Origin: Ehretia macrophylla
Taxonomy: Eukaryota > Streptophyta > Magnoliopsida > Boraginales > Ehretiaceae
Direction of reading: 5' to 3'
Assembly (NCBI GenBank): GCA_037974665.1
Contig: CM075777.1
Coordinates: 12,423,001 to 12,487,000 of the forward strand
Length of the DNA: 64,000 nucleotides
A model generated the notes under the pieces. The model was given only the letters and a program-made list of their open reading frames with translations. It ran no database searches and had not been told where the DNA came from. Within the stretch, counting starts at the first letter, position 1, and the number at the start of each line of letters is the position of its first letter. This document shows, one piece after another, positions 57,916 through 64,000 of this stretch. The translations under genes and the position numbers were made by a program.

Positions 57916-58932
57916 TTCCCCTCACCTCCTTAGAGTTTGGTGCTAATAAAAATCAGAGAGAACAAGTGGGTCACGATTTTTTTCTGTAGCAATTACTTAC
58001 ATCAAAATTATGACCAACGATGGTACGTAATTTCGATCTTTAAAATTTATTTCTGCATTAATTAAAATATTATGGTGTTTATTTTAACATGTGCATATAA
58101 TTGTATACGTGAGAGGTCTTTATATGGGCAGAGGTAGAAGGGAGAGAAGTACCTTTGGCATGAAAAAAGAAACATCAGCATCACTAATCTTCATTATATT
58201 CAGACAGCACCTGAGAATAGAATTTGCAAGCTTCCGATTTCACCAGCAAAAGAGTGGAAAAGGGAGACTTCTTTTTTTTTTGGCGGTGGAAAAGGTAGAC
58301 TTGAAACATTGTAATATGTCTAAGAGGGTCTACTTGTTCTTGGAAAATTCTGCAAAATGTTAACGTCCCAGATTGAAGATGTGAGTCCCATCCTAGTACG
58401 TGGATTCACATACCAAAATAATGGTGTGAAGTTCACGAACATTTTTCAATTTTATTTATTCTTCTTTTTTTGTTTTTTTTTTAAGTCAACTTCTATCCCT
58501 TTCTTGAAATTTCTGTCTGCTTATTTAGTATGTCAATGTAGAATTTTTATGTGAATACCTTCATTTCATTATTGATCAGAGTGAATTTATGAGATTCGTT
58601 AGTTGTTATCTGTCGTACTTTAAAATAGTTTCAAATAATATAATTACGGGTGAGTTTTTTAGCTTTTCCCTTTGTTCTTGCGAAGTTGGTCTTAAAACGT
58701 GCATTTTGCTACTCGCGTGTCTCAACCGGTCTTAAAACGTGACACTGTCCTATTCTCCTTTTCTCCTTTCTCGTTAAATTGGTCTTACAACATGACACTG
58801 AAGAAGGGCTAGTGGAGATAGAACTAGACTGAAAAAATGCTAGATTAGATATTAAATGATTTATATGAACTTTTAAAAAAACTAGATGATATAACATGCA
58901 ATACAACAGGGTAAATCTTACATCCGAAAATT
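57916..58932. other. intergenic, no gene
   Basis: 58680-58795 has three imperfect copies of ttggtcttaaaacgtg-cac or similar. No coding signal. Confidence 0.4.
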
Positions 58933-59044
58933 ACTTCTATACGAAAATTTGCATTGTGCGGATGTGAAATAGAAGTGAGTCCCATGTGTATGGAACTCAT
59001 TTTTTATATTACACATCCGCACAATGCGGATTCTGTACAGAAGT
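58933..59044. repeat. 112-bp near-perfect hairpin
   Basis: acttctatac...gcattgtgcggatgtg pairs with cacatccgcacaatgc...gtacagaagt. The stem runs almost to the centre (gtcccatgtg / tatggaact). It has the shape of a foldback MITE or a pre-miRNA-like stem. Confidence 0.8.
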
Positions 59045-59561
59045 TTGTCCCCCTTACATTCTATCTCAAAAGTAAGTTGAGAAAAAAATATAAATTGTAT
59101 AAGTTGGATGTAAATGGATTGAAACATTAGTATGTGATATTTAATAACAACATAAACTTTCATCTGAAAATCATTTGGTGTAGATAGAATAATCCAAGAT
59201 CTTATATATTAGCTTTGAAAGTCTAAATTTATTCATACAGGACAATTGGATATTTTCATACCCCTCTTCACGTGTGACCTATAGATTAATTAATTGACAT
59301 GGTATAAGAGCGACATATTTAGAAGAATTATATATTAAAGTCAATATACTATATATATATATAGTATATTTCCCAAAAAATGGTAAATTGGTTATTCAAC
59401 TTTGGAGGTGACAATATGCAAGGGTGAGTGGTGACAATTGAAGTGTATTAGTTAAGAGTAATCTCCTCAGTTTTGATTCTGTAATTCATTCTTAACATGT
59501 CAAATGTGTAGACAAGAAAACTAAACCAGCAAAAACAAAAGCAAATAGATTCATGTTTAGC

Positions 59562-59700
59562 TTTTTTTTTTTTTTGCTGGGTCAGCAAGAGAAATTTCAT
59601 TCTACTATCAAAGAAACATTGGCAAAGACATTTACAAGATAAAAGCTAAAACAAAATGATAACCAAAAACATCTTCTCGAAGCCTAGACAATAAGCTCAT
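59562..59700 (-). mobile_element. LINE 3' end with poly(A)
   Basis: Minus strand: ...aatgaaatttctcttgctga, cccagc, then A-run (59575-59562). This wording with an immediate A-tail is common at 3' ends of plant L1-type LINEs. No coding part is attached and the 5' extent is unknown. Confidence 0.5.
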
Positions 59701-59868
59701 TAAGGTTGATTTAAAATTTCCAACTGGAAAGACTAACTCGATGAATTTAGCTAATGGTGGAGCTGTATATAGTTTACATTAAAACGCAAGCAAATTATGT
59801 TGGTTTAGACTATTAAAATGATGGAAAACTCTAATATATCCAAAGTGAAGAATTTTGGTCTTGACTCA

Positions 59869-60720
59869 GGGGCGGAGCCAGGATTAGAATGTTGGGGGCC
59901 GAATTTTTTATTTATATAATGTTTTTTAGGTTTGTAAAAAAGAGGTTCAATTTTTACAGTTTAATTTTTTTTACACATACATATATATAATGTGTATATC
60001 ATGTTTCTAGAAAGATTTTTCTCTATACATAGTGGGGTCTCCATATTTGATATTTCTTGAATCATATATTTTCAAAAACATGGTGTATATATATAGAATT
60101 TTAGTTCTTCAAATATATTATATATATGGAGAGAAACATGGAATGTACCTTGTTAATGAAAAAAAAAATGTACCTGTTGTTTTCGAGGCAAAAGACAGAG
60201 ACAAAATTGGATGAAAGATAATAGTTATTAGTTAAAACTTAAAAGGAAAGATAGATGATAGATGATGAATAGATTAAAAAAAAAAAGTAGAGGTTTTTCT
60301 TACAAAATTAGCAAAGGGAAGTGGGATTTGTTTTATTTTTAATCTCAACTTAAAATTAGAAACTGGAATAAAAACTATACAATAATTCGCGACCAACAGC
60401 ACACATGCTTTTCTCAAACCACCAAGGCAAACGCCATACTGGTGATAGTTTCTACAACGCTTTTCTTTCACCAACTTATACAAAGAGACTAACAAAAAAA
60501 TAAAGCCCATGTTGCCGTGGGGAGTCTAACTCGCGGCTTGCCAATATAAATACACTTATGATAAAGCACTAAACTAAACCATATGTTGTAACATATAACA
60601 ACTTTTATAATATTTAATGGGGAGACCAAATCTAATTTTAAAAAAAAAATACATTAGATATATATATATTTTTTAGAGGCCCCCCAACCGCCCCCCGCCC
60701 TCGCCCCCCCCCCCCCCCCG
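59869..60720. mobile_element. TIR-type element with GGGGCGGAGCCAGG terminus
   Basis: The left end caggggcggagccagg (59869) is followed by gttgggggcc...ttttt. The right end, ttttttagaggccccccaac then a C-rich tract to about 60718, is its degraded complement. The interior has no recognisable protein. The same terminal string recurs at 25984 and, as acagggacggagtc, at 63817. Confidence 0.45.
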
Positions 60721-61725
60721 GGGTTGGTAGTCATCAAAACGCCTTCCTGATAAGGGAACTTCATTAGCCAGTTCATAATAGGTTGAGCAAGCAAATAGTA
60801 TTCAATATAAAAATAATACTACTATGCACAAAATATATTGAGTTGGGTTGGGGGCGGGGGCAGACGGGGAGAAGAAAGAGAATGGACATCAGGGAAAAAG
60901 AAAACTCCAAGCATTGTTTCTAGATCTTAATCTCTTCTTAATTCTTATGTAAAATAACATGGTGTTATAGATCATAACTGATTAATGTAACATTGAATTC
61001 TTCATAAAATCGAAATAGTATGAACACAAGATTAACCTCTTTGTGAATTTTCGTAAATAAAATCACATAAACTTCTTCTAATCTTGTTCCACTGTTGTTT
61101 GCATAGAATCACGGACTATAATACTCGATTGTAGGCTTTTTGATTCACAACTTAGATGCCAGAGAGATTACAGAGAATTTTTAAAGAAAAAAGAGCAGAG
61201 AGAGTTTTCTGATGTACTAACTCACCCAAATGGGTCGGGTCAACCTATCTTGGGTGACCCATGACCCAATTGTCCAGCATTAACCCTGCTAAATCATTGG
61301 TTGAGTTCTTTTTTTTTTTCTATTTGATTTGTCAATCAAATAAATTAATATTCTTAGTCAAATTACGTACTTTGAATTAATCTACTCCCTTCCCGAACTA
61401 TAGAGTCTACTATGAAAATATGAACAATGATAACAACAGGACGTGAACTTAAAAAGATTAATCTCTTATATAATAACCAGCCAAACTCACTGTATTTGGG
61501 GTAAAACCATTCGGGGTTGAATGCTGGGAAAATTATAGTCATCATATCTATTGTATCCAAAGAATGGTTAACTAAAACATCATTACGATGCTTCGTGTAA
61601 AAGACAACGCAAATCATTAAGATGAAACATAAAAAAGTAAAAGATCGTTGAAAGTTTAAGACCTGGAAAATATAGTTTTTACATTTGTTTGTACCAAATG
61701 AATGATCAACTTAACACATAATTAT
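60721..61725. other. intergenic, no gene
   Basis: No feature supported. Confidence 0.4.
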
Positions 61726-62247
61726 TGTTGGGAATAGGACACAGACACATATAATCAAGCACAAAAGAAGTAATACACGATATTTAACGTAGTTCGGCTC
61801 TCTACTTACGTCCACGGCCCAAGTAATTGAAAACTCAATTAATCAATAATAAACTATTACAACGCGAAAAGATTTTTTTGACGGATAAAGATCTAAACCC
61901 TCTCCTCACTCACACGCTCACAGTTTTTACGAAAAACTATAAAAACTCTCACACTCATGACTTTATGAACTGAAAAGTCTAAACCCTTACAAAAGGACTT
62001 TATCTATGACTAAAGTCAAAACTCTCCCCATAATTAATTTTTTTCTAGTAAAAGACGAAAAACACTCTCAACACTTGGCTCACCATGGGGGGTGTGGTTC
62101 TCGTGACAATTAATTACAAGTTAAAAAGTCTTATTTATAGACAACTAATCCTAACTCTATTAGATTTTAAACATACTTCTTCTCCTAATAAACTTTTGTT
62201 TGTCTTCAACTATTAATTAAACTTGGACTCAAGCCAAAAATCCAACA
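61726..62247 (-). repeat. copia solo LTR, 522 bp
   Basis: Plus strand TGTTGGGAATAGG (61726) to AAATCCAACA (62247), with TG/CA ends. No primer site or polypurine tract lies on either side. Flanking 5-mers ATTAT and AATAT differ at one base, fitting an old target duplication. Confidence 0.65.
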
Positions 62248-62670
62248 AATATATATATTTAATATATATGAAAAGGAAAGTGCTATAAGTACACACTTCT
62301 TGTTCACTCTCATGCATATACTCGTATGTTACTACTTTTTGTTCAACAAAGTGGAACTGAAGATAATTAATTACTTGCACAAGTCATGTCATACAGTGTA
62401 CGGAAAGTACTTATAATTTGTTTGTATAAAAAAATAAATTGATTGTAATTTGTTTGTATATCATTACTCATAGAAAAAAATTCAAATCGTTATAATGAAT
62501 GCTAAAAGTTGGATTAGGTTATGTGACTGAAGAAAGTCCACTAATCATATTACCGAGCTAACTAAAAGAGGAATTTTAAGAAAGTCAATTAATCATATTA
62601 ATTTTGACCCACAAAAAAAATAATCATATTAATGAGAAAATACACGAAAAAAAGGACCACAAAGGTCTCA

Positions 62671-63404
62671 TGTGTGAAATTGGCTAAAATATTATGCCAA
62701 GATAATTTTATTACTTAGTTGTAGGACTATATATACAAGAGTGAGTCTCACTTTCTTGGGAGACAATCAAGGGAATTATAATCAATTAATTATAAAAAAG
62801 AAATATCCAAATCTAATTTACAATATATAAAGTCAACGAATTTAATAGTACTCCCTTCAAATTGGAGAGTGAATATCTAAAACTCCCAACTTGCACAATA
62901 ATTCGTTGAACGTCTCCTTTCCTAAAGGCTTGGTAAATATGTCCTTCATTCGTTTTGAAGAAGCAACATATTTTGTAGTAATAGAGCCATCGCAAATCTT
63001 ATGTCGAATAAAATGACAATCCATCTCTCTATGCCTTGTTCTCTCATGGAATATCGGATTGGCTGCTATGTTTAATGCAGCCTGATTATCGCAATGTAAT
63101 GTGGTAGCTTCCGGATGGGTTAGTTGAAGATCTTCAATAGGCTTCGCAACCAAAGTAAGAATTTGGTTGAAGAAAGGAGGCGCACGACTTTCTTGAGGAA
63201 AAGAAAAAGAGAGCTAGTACCGTGTGAAATTGACTAAAATATTATGTTAAGATAATTTTATTGCTGAATTGTTGGACTATATATACAAGAGAGAGTCTCA
63301 CTTTCTTGGGAGACAATCAAGGGAATTATAATTAGTTAATTGTAAAGAAAGAATTTTTTTAATCTATTTTATAATATACAAGGTCAATGAATCTTAACTT
63401 TATG
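62671..63404 (-). mobile_element. miniature copia deletion derivative with two LTRs
   Basis: Two direct repeats of about 180 bp, 62671-62850 (3' LTR) and 63222-63404 (5' LTR), share gtgtgaaattg-ctaaaatatta, ggactatatatacaagag and gtctcactttcttgggagac. On the minus strand the 5' LTR is followed by a degenerate primer site (GGTACTAGCTC), then 98 codons of RNase H end (62857-63153), a polypurine tract TTGAAGGGAG (62851-62860) and the 3' LTR. All of gag, PR, INT and RT is deleted, giving a 0.73-kb TRIM-like unit. Confidence 0.75.
62857..63153 (-). pseudogene. C-terminal RNase H fragment of a copia polyprotein
   Basis: Open minus-strand frame with [33 protein letters not shown] and [20 protein letters not shown], ending GVLDIHSPI-stop. 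This is the last part of copia RNase H (the CDNQAA Asp is catalytic). The first RNase H residues and everything upstream are missing. The frame is uninterrupted although it cannot be a functional enzyme, so the deletion is relatively recent or the stretch is short enough to have escaped stops. Confidence 0.9.
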
Positions 63405-64000
63405 AAGAGAATCCTCACAGACAAAATCGCTCCCATCTCTCACATAATTACATATATGCGACCAGAAAATATAAAGCATGCTTTTAAGGAGGATTATTGT
63501 AAAATATATATATATATTTGTTGATCTGCTAATGTTAGAGGGATGAACCAAGAAATGATAGAATTAACTATCGAAGTAATATTCAAAAAGTCACTAGTTA
63601 ATCTACCTCATCCATACAAGGAGAAAAAAATCAAAATCAGAGGACACCTAGTCGTTTAAAATACTTTCGAGTTTGATAGTAGAATTCATTATTGTAGGAT
63701 AAGCATGTGATGCCATAGTACTTTTTGGTCATTCTATTGCTAAGTATACCTTATGAGTTCGCTATTTCACTCGGATTCTATGTCTTCAATTTATCAACAA
63801 GACATTGATTTAGACAGGGACGGAGTCAAAAATTTAGTGTTGAGCGGTTAATTTTTTTTTTTTATAGTAATGTTGGGGGGCCCTTTTTTTATATAGTATT
63901 ATTTACAGAAAATAATATGTAACTATAGTGATTTGAATACACATCATCAATATAAATGTATCTGTGACTAACTATCACAACTATCTTCACATTTTTGAAG
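63405..64000. other. intergenic; start of a second GGGACGGAGTC-type element
   Basis: No gene. acagggacggagtc at 63817-63830 followed by a T-run and gttggggggccc (63873-63884) parallels the left end of the element at 59869, suggesting another copy that runs out of the window. Confidence 0.4.

Overview
This is nuclear DNA of a flowering plant, most likely a eudicot. It is AT-rich and repeat-dense. It holds Ty1/copia, Tekay-type Ty3/gypsy, CACTA, PIF/Harbinger, Mutator-like and Helitron remains. Its only host-gene similarities are plant ones: a bHLH factor, RFL-type PPR proteins, and single exons of chloroplast 2-Cys peroxiredoxin and FtsZ1. I found no intact protein-coding gene and no rRNA or canonical tRNA gene. 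The genus cannot be resolved by eye.

Layout. (1) 1-19737 is a three-level nest. A minus-strand Ty1/copia element (5' LTR 18263-19737, gag-protease-integrase at 1-1946, rest outside the window) is split by a 4.3-kb solo LTR (2825-17091, target duplication GGTCT). That LTR is itself split by a complete but dead Tekay-type chromovirus (3526-13503, LTRs of about 2.46 kb, duplication CTCCG/CTCTG). (2) 19738-32784 is AT-rich intergenic DNA with decayed duplications, microsatellites, an isolated 2-Cys peroxiredoxin exon, a Helitron 3' end, a minisatellite-like tract, a tRNA-derived SINE and a TIR element with a trinucleotide core. (3) 32785-37390 is a degenerate CACTA element carrying a coiled-coil coding remnant and a nested MULE-type MITE. 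(4) 37391-46200 is intergenic DNA plus a PIF/Harbinger element (42347-45078) that retains only its Myb/SANT ORF1. (5) 46240-48420 is a bHLH pseudogene (bHLH62/78-like). (6) 48640-53838 is a large palindrome of two PPR-pseudogene arms around a 23-nt spacer; the right arm was later hit by a Tekay LTR/leader fragment. (7) 53839-64000 is intergenic DNA with an isolated FtsZ1 exon, foldback elements, a LINE tail, a copia solo LTR and a 0.7-kb copia deletion derivative that retains only the end of RNase H.

Nothing here works as an operon or a multi-gene system. The window records transposition, silencing decay and gene-fragment dispersal. The item most likely to be biologically active is the PPR palindrome: if transcribed, it would fold into a hairpin of more than 2 kb and could feed small-RNA production against related PPR genes. 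Coordinates of decayed elements are read by eye and may be off by some bases unless target duplications are quoted.
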